Part shown: positions 1 to 9,449 of the stretch, piece by piece | Position numbering within the stretch: position 1 is the first letter of the stretch | Layout of the letters: every line of letters begins with the position of its first letter | Source: Aliiroseovarius sp. S1123 | Lineage (GTDB): Bacteria > Pseudomonadota > Alphaproteobacteria > Rhodobacterales > Rhodobacteraceae | Length of the DNA: 64,000 nt | Assembly: GCF_023015885.1 (NCBI RefSeq) | Contig: NZ_JALKBE010000009.1 | Coordinates: 60,522-124,521, forward strand | Direction of reading: 5' to 3' | Position numbers and translations under genes: made by a program | Notes under the pieces: generated by a model | The model's database searches: none | Told to the model about the DNA's origin: nothing | What the model saw: only the letters and a program-made list of their open reading frames with translations

Positions 1-395
1 GCCTGCTCGTCCAGATTAATCTGGCAGTACTGCACGTGATCGGGGTCGATGACATAGGTCACGGCCTCGACCCGGCGGCCATCGCGCAGGTCGATCATCA
101 GCCGTTTTTCCAAATAGGCCGAGGATACAAGCTCGCGTTCGCGCAGGTCAGCCATAGTCTGGTCATATGTGCCGGGACGGGCACGGAATGCCAGCCCCTG
201 ACAATGTGCGCCAGCCAGCTCGTCCAGCGCCAGTACCAGCCCCGGATGGTCTTCGGTCCCGCGATGATGGATTGATCGCATGCAGAAACTGCGGTGATAA
301 TCCGGCAGCGTGGCGACCAGCGCTTCGTCATGGTCAAAGCCGGGGTTCCACATCAGTGACCCATAGCCAAATACCCACAAATCGCCGTTGCTCAT
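1..395 (-). CDS. ChaC-like gamma-glutamylcyclotransferase (3' end cut by window)
   Basis: Translating the minus strand from the ATG at 395 gives an open frame of about 131 codons that runs off the left edge, so the C-terminus is missing. Residues 8-20 read VFGYGSLMWNPGF, the substrate-loop signature of ChaC-type gamma-glutamylcyclotransferases. Further on, RERELVSSAY carries the Glu and Tyr expected in the family's catalytic helix. Family members split glutathione into 5-oxoproline and Cys-Gly in the cytoplasm. The gene is divergent from the DUF2125 gene, with about 70 bases between the two starts. Family assignment is firm; glutathione as the substrate is inferred. Confidence 0.85.
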   Translation of the reverse strand, partial: MSNGDLWVFGYGSLMWNPGFDHDEALVATLPDYHRSFCMRSIHHRGTEDHPGLVLALDELAGAHCQGLAFRARPGTYDQTMADLRERELVSSAYLEKRLMIDLRDGRRVEAVTYVIDPDHVQYCQINLDEQ

Positions 396-467
396 TTCAC
401 TCGCCCTTCCGTCCTTCGCGCAGTACACACGCCTATAAGCATGTATCGTGCAAAAAGGGAATTGAAG

Positions 468-1469
468 ATGCGTAAGCTGGTTGTGATTGCAGTGGTTCTG
501 GCGGGGCTTTGGTCCGGGTATTGGTTCATCGGCGCGAAGGGCGTTGAAAGCGCATTCAACACTTGGATCGATGACCGTCGGGCCGAGGGCTGGGTATCGC
601 AAGCGCAGGATGTCTCGACCCGTGGATTTCCCAATCGGTTCGACACGATCTTCACCGGGCTTGAACTGGCTGATCCTGACACTGGACTGGCATGGCGTGC
701 GGAGGAATTTCAGATCCTCGCTCTTTCCTATCAGCCCAATCACGTGATCGCGGTGTGGCCGGGGCAGCAGGTCGTATCCTCGCCCCTGCAGAACATCACC
801 TTTCAGGCCGACAGTTTCAAAGGATCGCTGGTTTTCGATCCCAGCCCCGACCTTCCGCTGGACCGCAGCTCGATCGTGATCGAGAACCTGACCATGCAAT
901 CCAACGCGGGCTGGACCGCCGGGCTTGAGGCCGGGCAGATCGCCACGCGCAAATCCTCGGTCGCGCCCAATCGGCACGACATTCATTTCGAAGCAACCGG
1001 TCTGCTGCCTGCCTCGTCCTTCGTTCAGGGATTTGGGAATGGTGAACTTCTGCCTTCCGTATTCGAACGCGCCTTGCTGAAAGCCAGCGTCGATTTCACC
1101 GGGCCGTGGGATCGGCATGCCGTTGAAACCGCCCGCCCGCAAATCACCCGGATCGCGATCAGCGATCTGGACGCCAAATGGGGTGAGTTGGGACTGAAAG
1201 CCGTTGGTACGGTAGACGTCGATGCACGCGGCATTCCCACCGGAGAGGTCGCCATCAAGGCCAAGAACTGGCGCAAGATGGTCGAGATCGCCGAAGCCTC
1301 GGGCGTCCTCGCACCCGAGCTGGTCAGCACCGTCACCGGCGCGCTTCAGTTCGTGGCAGGTCTGTCAGGAAACTCGGAAACCTTAGACGTGACCCTGCGC
1401 CTGTCCGGAGGAGCGGTCTTCCTTGGCCCCATCCCCATCGGCGCAGCCCCGATCATCAGGATCCGTTAA
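468..1469 (+). CDS. DUF2125 family protein, exported or membrane-anchored
   Basis: The protein has 333 residues from the ATG at 468, which follows GGGAATTGAAG; an in-frame ATG 27 bases upstream has a poorer ribosome site. The N-terminus (MRKLVVIAVVLAGLWSGYWF) is a short basic stretch and one hydrophobic helix, a signal peptide or anchor. The rest is periplasm-like beta-rich sequence with repeated ITF, GLE and LALSY strands, matching alphaproteobacterial DUF2125 proteins as I remember them. The function is unknown. It converges with the extensin-like gene, leaving 4 bases between the stops. Confidence 0.7.
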   Translation: MRKLVVIAVVLAGLWSGYWFIGAKGVESAFNTWIDDRRAEGWVSQAQDVSTRGFPNRFDTIFTGLELADPDTGLAWRAEEFQILALSYQPNHVIAVWPGQQVVSSPLQNITFQADSFKGSLVFDPSPDLPLDRSSIVIENLTMQSNAGWTAGLEAGQIATRKSSVAPNRHDIHFEATGLLPASSFVQGFGNGELLPSVFERALLKASVDFTGPWDRHAVETARPQITRIAISDLDAKWGELGLKAVGTVDVDARGIPTGEVAIKAKNWRKMVEIAEASGVLAPELVSTVTGALQFVAGLSGNSETLDVTLRLSGGAVFLGPIPIGAAPIIRIR

Positions 1470-1473
1470 AGGC

Positions 1474-2316
1474 TTAGCGACAATAGGCACCGCTGCGATA
1501 GCGGGCGGTATCAAAATGGAAATGGTCCTGATGATACTTGTCCGCATTGGGGCCAAGCACGGTCCCGAACGGACCGCAGGCCGCCTTGTGCATCTTTTTC
1601 AAAACCTTGCTCTGCGCAGGGTCACGCCAGCCGCGCAACACCGACAGCTCGGTCCCATTCTTCAAGCGGATCCCAGCGATGTCCACCGCGCGGCCCTTGC
1701 CGTGTTCACTGATCTTCGCACCGCGTTGGCTGTTGCGGGTACGGCAGGCGTAATGCGCGACGACACGCAGAGACGACGGACCGCCACCCAAACGCCCAAC
1801 AGCCGGGTACACCCCGTTGCGCACCCAGTTATTCAAGGCTTTCGCCGTGGTGCAATCCATAACCGCTGCTTGGCTGAGCTTCACGCCCGATACCTCGGTC
1901 ACACGCACGGGGGATGAGATCCCGCAGCCGTTGATCTTGCCGGGAATGGCCGAAATCGTCTGCCCCTTGATCTCGTTCACGCCACAAATCCGACCGCGAC
2001 GGCCCGCGCTTGCCGGCGTGGGCGTCGAGGATGCGATCCTACGCACAAAGCCCTTTGGGCGGCTGATGGGGCGCAACGACGTGACCACAGCAAGCTTTGT
2101 CGGCGCGGCTGGCTGCACCGGTACAAACACAACAGGCGTTTCGACCGGACGGGCCATCGGGCGAATTGACGTCGACAACAGAGGAAGCTCAGTCACAACC
2201 GGTCGCGGTTTGGGGCGATGCACCTCGGCCTGTGCAGTTCCAACACCGACACACGCTGCAAGGGCAAGCGCTCCGGCCTGCCAAATCACCCTGCCGCGAA
2301 TGGAACACTTCGCCAT
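1474..2316 (-). CDS. Extensin-like C-terminal domain protein, probable periplasmic M15-type zinc peptidase
   Basis: The start is set at the ATG at 2316 because it begins a classic signal peptide (residues 1-30, ending AQA); the upstream open frame would overlap tyrC. A Pro/Arg-rich linker (about 31-95) leads to an extensin-like C-terminal domain. Within it, SEHGKGRAVDI (His205, Asp212) and the His-rich YHQDHFHFD (about 261-269) have the spacing of the His-Asp-His zinc site of M15 (VanY/MepA-like) peptidases, which suggests peptidoglycan cleavage. Paired cysteines (CGVN, GCG, DC, ACR, ACG, YCR) suggest disulfides. It lies 16 bases downstream of tyrC and is probably cotranscribed with it. Confidence 0.75.
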   Translation of the reverse strand: MAKCSIRGRVIWQAGALALAACVGVGTAQAEVHRPKPRPVVTELPLLSTSIRPMARPVETPVVFVPVQPAAPTKLAVVTSLRPISRPKGFVRRIASSTPTPASAGRRGRICGVNEIKGQTISAIPGKINGCGISSPVRVTEVSGVKLSQAAVMDCTTAKALNNWVRNGVYPAVGRLGGGPSSLRVVAHYACRTRNSQRGAKISEHGKGRAVDIAGIRLKNGTELSVLRGWRDPAQSKVLKKMHKAACGPFGTVLGPNADKYHQDHFHFDTARYRSGAYCR

Positions 2317-2332
2317 GCCGTCGTTCACCAAC

Positions 2333-3250
2333 CTACTCGTGTTTGACCGAACGTCCGAAATCTGGTGCGTCCGTATCCTGTCCGGCTTCGATAATGCCAC
2401 GACGGATCGCACGGGTGCGAGTGAAATAGTCAAACAGGTGGTCCCCATCGCCGGTCCGGATCGCGCGTTGCAGGGCAAACAGCTCTTCCGTGAAGCGGCC
2501 AAGGATCTCTAAGGTCGCATCTTTGTTGGACAAAAACACGTCACGCCACATGGTCGGATCAGAGGCCGCAATACGCGTAAAGTCGCGGAAACCCGCCGCC
2601 GAGTAGTTGATCACCTCGGTATCGGTCACGCGGCCAAGGTCATCGGCCACGCCGACCATCGTGTAAGCGATCAGGTGCGGTGCGTGGCTGGTGACGGCCA
2701 GAACCAGATCGTGGTGATCGGCATCCATCGTGTCGACATTTGCGCCCATACCTTCCCAGAGGTCGCGCAGGCGCTGGGTCGCAGCCTCATCCGCGCCATT
2801 CGGCACAAGGATGCACCAGCGGTTGTCGTAAAGCTCGGCAAAGCCAGACCGCGGGCCGCTATGTTCGGTCCCGGCAAGCGGGTGACCAGGAATGAAATGG
2901 ACGTTTTCAGGCAGATGTGGTGACACAGCCTCGATCACAGCGCCCTTGACCGATCCCACATCTGTGACTGTCGCGCCAGCTTTCAGAATGGGTCCAATCT
3001 CTTTCGCCACGGGACCCATCGCGCCAACCGGAACAGCCAAAACCACAAGGTCCGCGCCTTCGGCCGCTTCGGCAGCAGTGTCTACGACGCGGTCACAAAA
3101 TCCGACTTCGCGCGCGATGTCGCGCGTTTCGGCAGAACGGGCGGTGCCGACGATTTCACCGGCCAATCCGCTGCGCCGCATCGCATGTGCCATCGACGAC
3201 GCGATCAGGCCAAGGCCGATCAGGGCCACACGTTGGTAAACCACGCTCAT
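2333..3250 (-). CDS. tyrC: Prephenate/arogenate dehydrogenase
   Basis: This 305-residue NAD(P)-dependent dehydrogenase oxidatively decarboxylates prephenate or arogenate in tyrosine synthesis. The N-terminal Rossmann motif is [21 protein letters not shown] (here residues 8-28, GxGxxxS). [11 protein letters not shown] (about 122-132) is the signature substrate-site loop of the TyrA family, and SHAPHLIAY follows in the helical dimerisation domain. The start overlaps the hisC stop by four bases (ATGA), showing translational coupling. Whether prephenate or arogenate is preferred cannot be read from the sequence. Confidence 0.9.
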   Translation of the reverse strand: MSVVYQRVALIGLGLIASSMAHAMRRSGLAGEIVGTARSAETRDIAREVGFCDRVVDTAAEAAEGADLVVLAVPVGAMGPVAKEIGPILKAGATVTDVGSVKGAVIEAVSPHLPENVHFIPGHPLAGTEHSGPRSGFAELYDNRWCILVPNGADEAATQRLRDLWEGMGANVDTMDADHHDLVLAVTSHAPHLIAYTMVGVADDLGRVTDTEVINYSAAGFRDFTRIAASDPTMWRDVFLSNKDATLEILGRFTEELFALQRAIRTGDGDHLFDYFTRTRAIRRGIIEAGQDTDAPDFGRSVKHE

Positions 3251-4368
3251 GATTTTTTCCCCTCGGACTTGCTGTCGTCCGACGCAGGTACGACACCTTT
3301 GAACCGCCCGACCATATGCGCGACACGGCGGCAGGATGCCTCGTCTCCGATGGTGATGCGCAAGCAGTTGGGCAGGCCATAGCCTGCGACGCGACGCACG
3401 ATAATGCCTTCGCTTTGCAGGAAGTCGTCACAGGCATTCGCCTCGTTCGCATCGGCAAAGCGCGCAAGGATGAAGTTGGCGCAAGAGGTATCAGACGGCA
3501 CGCCCAACTCGGCCAGCGCCTCGGCCAGCCATGCGCGCAGGCGGGTGTTTTCGCGCAGGCAGCGTGCGACGTGTTCGTGATCACCAAGCGCAGCTTCGGC
3601 AGCATCAAGCTGCGGCATCGACAGGTTGAACGGTCCGCGCACGCGGTTCAGTACCCCGATCACCTCGGCCGAGGCATAGCCCCACCCGATACGCAGCCCA
3701 CCAAGCCCGTACATTTTCGAGAACGTCCGCGTCATGACCACATTCGGGAACTTTTCGACCAGCGAGGCACCGCCGTCAAACCCGTCGACATACTCGGCAT
3801 ACGCCCCATCGATGACCATCAGCACGTCATCCGGCAGTTCGCGCGCCAGACGTGACAGATCAGCTCGGCTGACCATCGTACCCGTCGGGTTGCCCGGATT
3901 AGTCACGAACACCAGCGAGGTTTTCGGCGTCACCGCCTTCAGGATCTCGTCCACGTCGACCATCCGCTCGCGTTCCGGCACCATGACCGGCGTCGCACCC
4001 GCCGCAAGGGCCGAGATCTTGTACATCGAGAACCCGTGCTCGGTATAGATCACCTCGGTCTCGGGGCCGCTATAGCATTGACACAGAAAGGTAATCACCT
4101 CGTCCGAGCCGACACCGCAGATGATCCGCTCCGGGTCCAGCCCATGCAGTTTGCCAATCGCCGCCCGCAGGCTGGCATGGTCGGTGTTCGGGTAGCGGTG
4201 CAGCGCATGACCTGCTTTCTGGAACGCATCAACAGCAAGCGGGCTTGGGCCGAACGGGTTTTCGTTCGAGCTGAGCTTGATCACATTCGACATCCCGTCG
4301 ATGCCCGAGGCACCGCCGACATAGGGCTTGATCTGCATGATCCCCGGCTGGGGCACAGGTTTCGTCAT
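3247..4368 (-). CDS. hisC: Histidinol-phosphate/aromatic aminotransferase
   Basis: The 373-residue protein is a fold-type I PLP aminotransferase. [13 protein letters not shown] (about 29-41) is the HisC N-terminal signature, and [18 protein letters not shown] (about 214-231) holds the PLP Schiff-base lysine and the phosphate-binding Arg. Coupling to tyrC by a 4-base overlap suggests it may act mainly on aromatic amino acids such as phenylpyruvate, tyrosine or arogenate, as HisC paralogues often do. A histidine-biosynthetic role is equally allowed by the sequence. It is the first gene of a hisC-tyrC-extensin unit. Confidence 0.9.
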   Translation of the reverse strand: MTKPVPQPGIMQIKPYVGGASGIDGMSNVIKLSSNENPFGPSPLAVDAFQKAGHALHRYPNTDHASLRAAIGKLHGLDPERIICGVGSDEVITFLCQCYSGPETEVIYTEHGFSMYKISALAAGATPVMVPERERMVDVDEILKAVTPKTSLVFVTNPGNPTGTMVSRADLSRLARELPDDVLMVIDGAYAEYVDGFDGGASLVEKFPNVVMTRTFSKMYGLGGLRIGWGYASAEVIGVLNRVRGPFNLSMPQLDAAEAALGDHEHVARCLRENTRLRAWLAEALAELGVPSDTSCANFILARFADANEANACDDFLQSEGIIVRRVAGYGLPNCLRITIGDEASCRRVAHMVGRFKGVVPASDDSKSEGKKS

Positions 4369-4495
4369 GACTTGGCCTTTCCTTCGTACGCGGGTTTTAG
4401 ACTTAGTCCAAATTCAAGACCAGCGATGTTTGGGGCGGGTCGTATTTTTCAAATAGGATGGCAATTTGGCCGCATGTTGCGACCGCAAGCGCAAT

Positions 4496-4526
4496 AAAAA
4501 AGGGCCGCGACTGGCGCGGCCCTTTT
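4496..4526 (-). terminator. Rho-independent terminator of rpsD
   Basis: A 9-bp perfect stem (4501-4509 with 4515-4523) with a five-base loop is followed, on the minus strand, by a run of T residues. It lies 24 bases downstream of the rpsD stop. Confidence 0.85.
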
Positions 4527-4549
4527 GAATTCTTCTGGTGCGGCGAAGA

Positions 4550-5170
4550 TTAGTTCTTCGCGTAGAATTCGACCACGAGGTTCGGTTCCATCACCACTGG
4601 ATACGGCACGTCCGACAGGCCGGGGGTGCGGGTGAAGGTGGCGGTCATTTTCGAATGGTCAGCTTCCAGGTAGTCGGGAACATCACGTTCAGCCAGACCA
4701 ACAGCTTCCAGAACCAGAGCCATCTGCTTGGACTTGTCACGTACTTCGATGACGTCGCCTTCTTTAACGCGGTACGAAGGAATGTTTACCTTCTTGCCGT
4801 TCACAGTTACGTGGCCGTGGTTCACGAACTGGCGTGCAGCGAAAACGGTCGGTACGAACTTGGCGCGGTACACAACAGCGTCCAGGCGGCGCTCCAGCAG
4901 ACCGATCAGGTTTTCACCGGTATCGCCTTTAACACGCTCGGCTTCGCCGTAGATGCGACGGAACTGTTTCTCGGTCAGGTCGCCGTAGTAGCCTTTCAGC
5001 TTCTGCTTGGCGCGCAGCTGCAGACCGAAGTCCGACATTTTGCCCTTGCGGCGCTGGCCGTGCTGGCCGGGGCCGTATTCACGACGGTTTACCGGCGACT
5101 TCGGGCGTCCCCAGATGTTTTCACCCATACGGCGGTCAATTTTGTACTTGGCAGCAGTTCTTTTGGTCAT
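4550..5170 (-). CDS. rpsD: 30S ribosomal protein S4
   Basis: The 206-residue protein matches S4 along its whole length. The N-terminal domain has the [19 protein letters not shown] stretch (about 18-36). The C-terminal S4 RNA-binding domain starts near [12 protein letters not shown] (about 92-103) and includes [22 protein letters not shown]4 binds 16S rRNA early in 30S assembly and lines the mRNA entry path. The start follows AAGGAGATCAGCAG. The gene stands alone with its own terminator rather than in the alpha operon, as is usual in alphaproteobacteria. Confidence 0.97.
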   Translation of the reverse strand: MTKRTAAKYKIDRRMGENIWGRPKSPVNRREYGPGQHGQRRKGKMSDFGLQLRAKQKLKGYYGDLTEKQFRRIYGEAERVKGDTGENLIGLLERRLDAVVYRAKFVPTVFAARQFVNHGHVTVNGKKVNIPSYRVKEGDVIEVRDKSKQMALVLEAVGLAERDVPDYLEADHSKMTATFTRTPGLSDVPYPVVMEPNLVVEFYAKN

Positions 5171-5261
5171 CTGCTGATCTCCTTCTTTAAGTTATCGAAG
5201 GGCGTTGTCCTCTGGCTTGCGCCTGACAGGGATCCCCTTGCGGGGGCCACCAACACCAATG

Positions 5262-5288
5262 AAAACCGGCCCCTCGCGGGACCGGATT
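5262..5288 (-). terminator. Probable terminator downstream of the Hint gene
   Basis: CCGG-C-CCC / GGG-A-CCGG forms a stem with one C/A mismatch and a TCGC loop (5266-5285). On the minus strand it is followed by TTTTCATT. It lies about 37 bases past the stop of the Hint gene and upstream of rpsD, so it would separate the two units. Confidence 0.55.
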
Positions 5289-5324
5289 TGGGGCTTATAG
5301 CGCCATAGGCGGCAGAGTCAATGA

Positions 5325-6377
5325 CTAGGCCACCCCAAATTCTACTGAATCCTCGTGGATCACGTGCGCCGGCGGTGTCGCATGATCAACCATCTCATCA
5401 AGCTGTGGGAACAGGCTTTTCAGACGCGCGCGATGCTCGGCCTTGGTTGTATTCAGATCTGCAAATGCGGGGTGCAAGCTTTCAACTGGAACACCGTTGG
5501 CCCAGACCACCTCGTGCCGACCAAGAAGCACTTGATAGAATGTGATCTCGGGCGCATTTCGGTCAGACGAAATCAGCTGCCCATCGACCAGGTCAGATGC
5601 GCTGGCAAATACCTCTTCCTGCCCAAGCAGCTGCTTTGCACGCATGCCCGAGACAAGAATCTGCTGATGCGGTGACACCAGAAGGTCAGCGTCCGGTTGG
5701 CCCGGTCGGATTGCACCTGCCCGCAGGCGGACCGGCTTAAGCTCGGGCTCGACCATCATGCGCGCCTCCGAGATATGGCGCTGTCCAACCCAAAGAACAG
5801 GCTGACCACCGTGTTCGCGCGTCAGAACCACGCTGCCCTCGCGCAGCTCTTCAACCGCGCATTCACCCGAGGGCGTACGCACGCGCGTACCTTGTGAAAG
5901 GATGGCAACACCAGACGGCTGCTCGGTCAGCAGATCATCTTGCGTTGCAACCAGATTGGCGCGCACCACCCGCAGCGTCGTTTCGGGGCGCGGCATGGAA
6001 CCAGCAAAGACCAACAGCGGGGTGCCGCCGTTTGGCGAGACCACCAGCGACACGCGGTAGCTGTCATAGCCATCGGTAAGCTCAAACCCAACGTTCAGCC
6101 TAGGATCATCCTCGGCCAGCATTTCAAGGCCGACGGCACCGACGGTTGCCGCCCCAACAAGCTGATGTGCGAAAATGGCCGCTCGGCGCCGTTTGTCGAT
6201 CTGATCCCCGACGTTTTGCAAAAGCGCCAGCTCTCGTGTGCGGTCAAGGCGCACGGCCTCACCGCTCCATTCCCAGTCTGATCCTGCGGTTAACATTGCC
6301 ATAGGGGCATTCTCGGTCAAATTGACCTTCGTCTGCGCCCATGAAATTACGAAAGTGCCTTCGTAGCCCGTATTCAT
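5325..6377 (-). CDS. Hint (hedgehog/intein) domain protein
   Basis: The protein has 350 residues from the ATG at 6377, chosen because MNTGYEGTFVISW is the usual roseobacter N-terminus and an AGG lies seven bases upstream; the frame stays open to a GTG at 6419. The N-terminal half is a beta-rich domain of unknown role. From about residue 160, GVAILSQGTRVRTPSGECAVEEL begins a Hint domain, then VLTREHGGQPVLWVG and LLVSPHQQILVSG (the B-block-like His). The usual Cys of CFxxGT is replaced by Ser-Gln (ILSQGT). The C-terminal Hint segment runs FYQVLLGRHEVVWANGVPVESL. Cellular function is unknown. Confidence 0.75.
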   Translation of the reverse strand: MNTGYEGTFVISWAQTKVNLTENAPMAMLTAGSDWEWSGEAVRLDRTRELALLQNVGDQIDKRRRAAIFAHQLVGAATVGAVGLEMLAEDDPRLNVGFELTDGYDSYRVSLVVSPNGGTPLLVFAGSMPRPETTLRVVRANLVATQDDLLTEQPSGVAILSQGTRVRTPSGECAVEELREGSVVLTREHGGQPVLWVGQRHISEARMMVEPELKPVRLRAGAIRPGQPDADLLVSPHQQILVSGMRAKQLLGQEEVFASASDLVDGQLISSDRNAPEITFYQVLLGRHEVVWANGVPVESLHPAFADLNTTKAEHRARLKSLFPQLDEMVDHATPPAHVIHEDSVEFGVA

Positions 6378-6580
6378 GGTTATACCTGCCATTATATTTG
6401 TTTTCTGCAAGGATATCACGGGCGAATCATCCTGATAAGTCTTTTGTCAATCGACCGCGCAGGCTGTCGCAGGAGAGTGACAAATCCGCCCACTACTGGC
6501 CCGAAGTAGCGCCACAAACGCCCCCTTGCGCCACATAGCCCTGATTGGTAACAATTTTTTACCGCCTTCAGGAGCACACA

Positions 6581-7747
6581 ATGCCCGTCATCACCGAAAT
6601 CGAAGATCTGCGCCGCATCTATAAGCGTCGCGTCCCAAAAATGTTCTATGACTATGCCGAAAGTGGCAGTTGGTCTGAACAAACCTTCCGCGAAAACACC
6701 TCGGATTTCGACAAGATCTATTTCCGCCAGCGCGTCGCGGTGGATATGGACAATCGCTCGACCCGCACAACGATGCTGGGTCAGGATGTGTTTATGCCTG
6801 TGGCGCTGGCGCCTGTCGGGCTGACCGGCATGCAATGCGCCGATGGCGAGATCAAGGCCGCCAAGGCGGCCGAGGATTTCGGCGTGCCGTTCACCCTGTC
6901 CACAATGTCGATCTGCTCGATCGAGGATGTGGCCGAGAACACCAACGCGCCCTTCTGGTTTCAGGTCTATACGCTGAAAGACGATGATTTCATGCGCCGC
7001 CTGTTCGACCGTGCGCGCGCCGCCAACTGCCCGGCCATCGTGGTGACGGTCGATCTGCAGGTACTGGGGCAGCGCCACAAGGATTTGAAGAACGGGCTGT
7101 CGGCTCCACCCAAGCTGACGGTGAAATCGGTGGCTGACATGATGACCAAGGTGCAATGGGGGCTGGGGATGCTCGGCACCAAACGCCGTTTCTTTGGCAA
7201 CATCGTTGGGCATGCGGAAGGGGTCGAGGACCCGTCGTCGCTTCACACCTGGACTGCACAGGCCTTTGACCCGTCACTGGACTGGGACCGCATCAAACAG
7301 TTCAAGAAGATGTGGGACGGACCGATGATCGTGAAAGGCATCATGGAGCCGGAAGACGCCATCGCCGCTGTGAATGCCGGGGCGGATGCCATCATCGTGT
7401 CGAACCACGGCGGTCGCCAGTTGGACGGCGCGCTCAGCTCGATCCGCGCGCTGCCTGCCATTCTGGACGCCGTGGGTGACAAGGTCGAAGTGCATCTGGA
7501 CAGTGGGATCCGCTCGGGTCAGGACGTGTTGAAAGCCATCGCGATGGGCGCCAAGGGCACCTATATCGGTCGGGCCTTCACCTATGGCCTGGGTGCCATG
7601 GGCCAAGAAGGCGTGACCCGCGCGCTCGAGGTGCTGCACAAGGAAATGGATATTTCGATGGCCTTCTGCGGCCATACGGACATCACCAAGGTTGACCGGA
7701 ACATCCTGCGCATTCCCAAAGGCTTCTCGGGCGACTGGGAAGACTGA
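6581..7747 (+). CDS. lldD: FMN-dependent L-lactate dehydrogenase (alpha-hydroxy acid oxidase family)
   Basis: The start is fixed by AGGAG seven bases before the ATG at 6581, giving 388 residues, the usual LldD length. The enzyme oxidises L-lactate to pyruvate and passes electrons to the quinone pool at the inner membrane. Signature segments are the N-terminal DYAESGSWSE, the FMN-contacting PVALAPVGLTGMQ (about 68-80), TLSTMSICSIEDV (about 98-110) and IIVSNHGGRQLDGA (about 273-286) with the catalytic His. It is monocistronic, with no lactate permease or regulator beside it, so related 2-hydroxy acids remain possible substrates. Confidence 0.9.
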   Translation: MPVITEIEDLRRIYKRRVPKMFYDYAESGSWSEQTFRENTSDFDKIYFRQRVAVDMDNRSTRTTMLGQDVFMPVALAPVGLTGMQCADGEIKAAKAAEDFGVPFTLSTMSICSIEDVAENTNAPFWFQVYTLKDDDFMRRLFDRARAANCPAIVVTVDLQVLGQRHKDLKNGLSAPPKLTVKSVADMMTKVQWGLGMLGTKRRFFGNIVGHAEGVEDPSSLHTWTAQAFDPSLDWDRIKQFKKMWDGPMIVKGIMEPEDAIAAVNAGADAIIVSNHGGRQLDGALSSIRALPAILDAVGDKVEVHLDSGIRSGQDVLKAIAMGAKGTYIGRAFTYGLGAMGQEGVTRALEVLHKEMDISMAFCGHTDITKVDRNILRIPKGFSGDWED

Positions 7748-7768
7748 TCCACCCGTCTTATGACTTTG

Positions 7769-7791
7769 GGCTGGCTGCTCTGTGGCCAGCC
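7769..7791. terminator. Hairpin between convergent lldD and fliP
   Basis: GGCTGGC (7769-7775) pairs with GCCAGCC (7785-7791) across a nine-base loop, in the 40-base gap between convergent stops and touching the fliP stop codon. There is no clear T-run on either side, so termination activity is uncertain. Confidence 0.35.
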
Positions 7792-8534
7792 TAGAAATAA
7801 CTACGCACCAATGCCCCGGATATCAGCGTCCACCCATCTGCCACCACGAAGAAGGCCAGCTTGAAGGGCAGTGACACAATGGCGGGCGGCACCATCATCA
7901 TCCCCATCGACATCAGAATGGCCGCGACCACAAGGTCGATGATCAGGAACGGCAGAAAGACCAGAAAGCCGATCTGAAAGGCGCGTTCGACCTCGGACAA
8001 CAGGAAAGACGGCACCAGCAGCGATAGGGGCGACGTGCCCGTCAAATCCACATTCGCGGTCTCTTCACGCAAGGTTGCCAGATGGGTGAAAGTGTCGGGA
8101 TCAATGCGGTTGGCCATGAAAATGCGGAAGGGCTCGATCGCGGCGGTAAAGGCAGGTTCAAGCTCCATCCGCCCTTCGGAAAAGGGTTGCGCGCCCTTGA
8201 CCCACGCCTCCATGAACACGGGCTCCATGATGAAATAGGTCAAAAACAGCGCCAGGCTGATAATCAGCATATTTGGGGGTGATTGCTGCAACCCGATGGC
8301 TTGTCTGAGGATCGACAGCACCGTCACAAGGAACGGAAAACAGGTCACCATGATCGCCAGCCCCGGCACGATGCTGAGCAATGTGACCAGGACGAAAATC
8401 TGGATCGTGCGCGTGGCCAGTGATCCGTCGTCGCCCAGCGAGATCGAGATATCCTGCGCCAGTCCCGCATCCCCGGACGCGATCCACATCACCCCGGCCA
8501 GCAGCCAGCACAGCCCTGACATCCACACACGCAT
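7791..8534 (-). CDS. fliP: Flagellar export gate protein FliP
   Basis: The 247-residue protein has an N-terminal signal peptide (about 1-26), which FliP proteins characteristically carry. It then has membrane helices matching the family: IFVLVTLLSIVPGLAIMVT (about 45-63), LIISLALFLTYFIMEPV (about 90-106) and the C-terminal pair FQIGFLVFLPFLIIDLVVAAIL and VSLPFKLAFFVV. FliP forms the core of the type III export channel with FliQ and FliR. It is the last gene of the minus-strand fliF-fliH-fliN-fliP unit, five bases past fliN. No fliQ is present in the window. Confidence 0.95.
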   Translation of the reverse strand: MRVWMSGLCWLLAGVMWIASGDAGLAQDISISLGDDGSLATRTIQIFVLVTLLSIVPGLAIMVTCFPFLVTVLSILRQAIGLQQSPPNMLIISLALFLTYFIMEPVFMEAWVKGAQPFSEGRMELEPAFTAAIEPFRIFMANRIDPDTFTHLATLREETANVDLTGTSPLSLLVPSFLLSEVERAFQIGFLVFLPFLIIDLVVAAILMSMGMMMVPPAIVSLPFKLAFFVVADGWTLISGALVRSYF

Positions 8535-8539
8535 TGGCG

Positions 8540-8830
8540 TTACAGCCCCGTCTTCAGATCAACGAGCTTGGTCAAACGCACAGCAATCTGTCCGTTGGGA
8601 TCGCCTTCGACCTCTTGCAGTTCGCCCTGCGCGATTAGCCGGTCGCCCACGTAAAGATCCACCGGATCCTCGATGCGCTTGTCCAGCGCCAGCACATCGT
8701 CCTGCTTCAGGCTCAACAGCTCTTTCACCGTGGGGCGCGCCACGCCGACCGAGATCGTGACCTCGATCGGGACGCGCGCAAAGGGGCTTGCTTCGGTTTC
8801 ATGTTCGGGTTTGGGGGTGGGGTCAGCCAT
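8540..8830 (-). CDS. fliN: Flagellar motor switch protein FliN
   Basis: From the ATG at 8830 (AAGG nine bases upstream; a TTG two codons earlier is possible) the protein is 96 residues. After a polar N-terminus there is a single SpoA/FliN domain: VPIEVTISVGVARPTVKELLSL, DKRIEDPVDLYVGDRLIAQGEL and a final VRLTKLVDL. FliN forms the base of the C-ring and binds FliH for export. The start lies inside the 3' end of fliH, so the two are translationally coupled. Confidence 0.92.
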   Translation of the reverse strand: MADPTPKPEHETEASPFARVPIEVTISVGVARPTVKELLSLKQDDVLALDKRIEDPVDLYVGDRLIAQGELQEVEGDPNGQIAVRLTKLVDLKTGL

Positions 8831-9449
8831 GATCAAATGCCTTCTCGTTCACATGATAGAGCGCGCCAACTGCATCCGAGATGCGCGCCACGACGCCGGA
8901 CAGATCCACGCTGCATTCGCTTTCGCCAGAGCGCAGATAGTTCTGCCCATCCGGCAGCGTATCTTTCTCGACTATCTTGAAAGGAACCGCGCCCGCCTCC
9001 TTCAGAAACGCCTCGAGCGTCGGGCGGCTTCCTGGCGACACCAGCACATCAATCGGCGTGTCGGCCATTTCGGCGGCCAAGGGCATCATCGCCTCGGCCA
9101 CGATTGGACCGAGAGCGTCGTTGAGCGCGTTCGGAAGTACCGCTTCAAGCATCTGGGTCAAGAGCGGCTCGAGCGTGGACAGAACGTGGCTACGCGCTTC
9201 CTGATAGGTGAAGCCCAGATCCTCGAGATTGCGGGCAAATTCGGATTGAAGGCGCGCGTTTTCTTCAGTCATGGACTTCGTCGCGTCATCCCATCCGGAC
9301 TTGTATCCGGTCTCGTACCCTTGAAGCCTGCGTGCCTCGAGCTGAATCTCGAAATCCGCGCGTGTCAGGGTGATTTGCGCACTGGCATCTGCATGACCGG
9401 GTGCATTCAATATGTCCCCGAAGTCTTCCAACGCATATCGCATGCTCAT
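8823..9449 (-). CDS. fliH: FliH-like flagellar export ATPase regulator
   Basis: The 208-residue protein starts at an ATG seven bases after GAGG and overlaps the fliF stop by four bases. A Glu/Gln-rich helical segment (about 35-85, with GYETGYKSGW and the long helix AKSMTEENARLQSEFARNLEDL) leads to a globular C-terminal domain. This is the layout of FliH, which restrains the FliI ATPase and links it to FliN. Sequence identity within the family is low, so the call rests on architecture plus position between fliF and fliN. Confidence 0.75.
   Translation of the reverse strand: MSMRYALEDFGDILNAPGHADASAQITLTRADFEIQLEARRLQGYETGYKSGWDDATKSMTEENARLQSEFARNLEDLGFTYQEARSHVLSTLEPLLTQMLEAVLPNALNDALGPIVAEAMMPLAAEMADTPIDVLVSPGSRPTLEAFLKEAGAVPFKIVEKDTLPDGQNYLRSGESECSVDLSGVVARISDAVGALYHVNEKAFDHG

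Noticed and set aside
6416..7246. 276-aa minus-strand open frame across lldD
   Set aside because: It is antisense to a clear lldD gene, has no family features and reflects codon bias.
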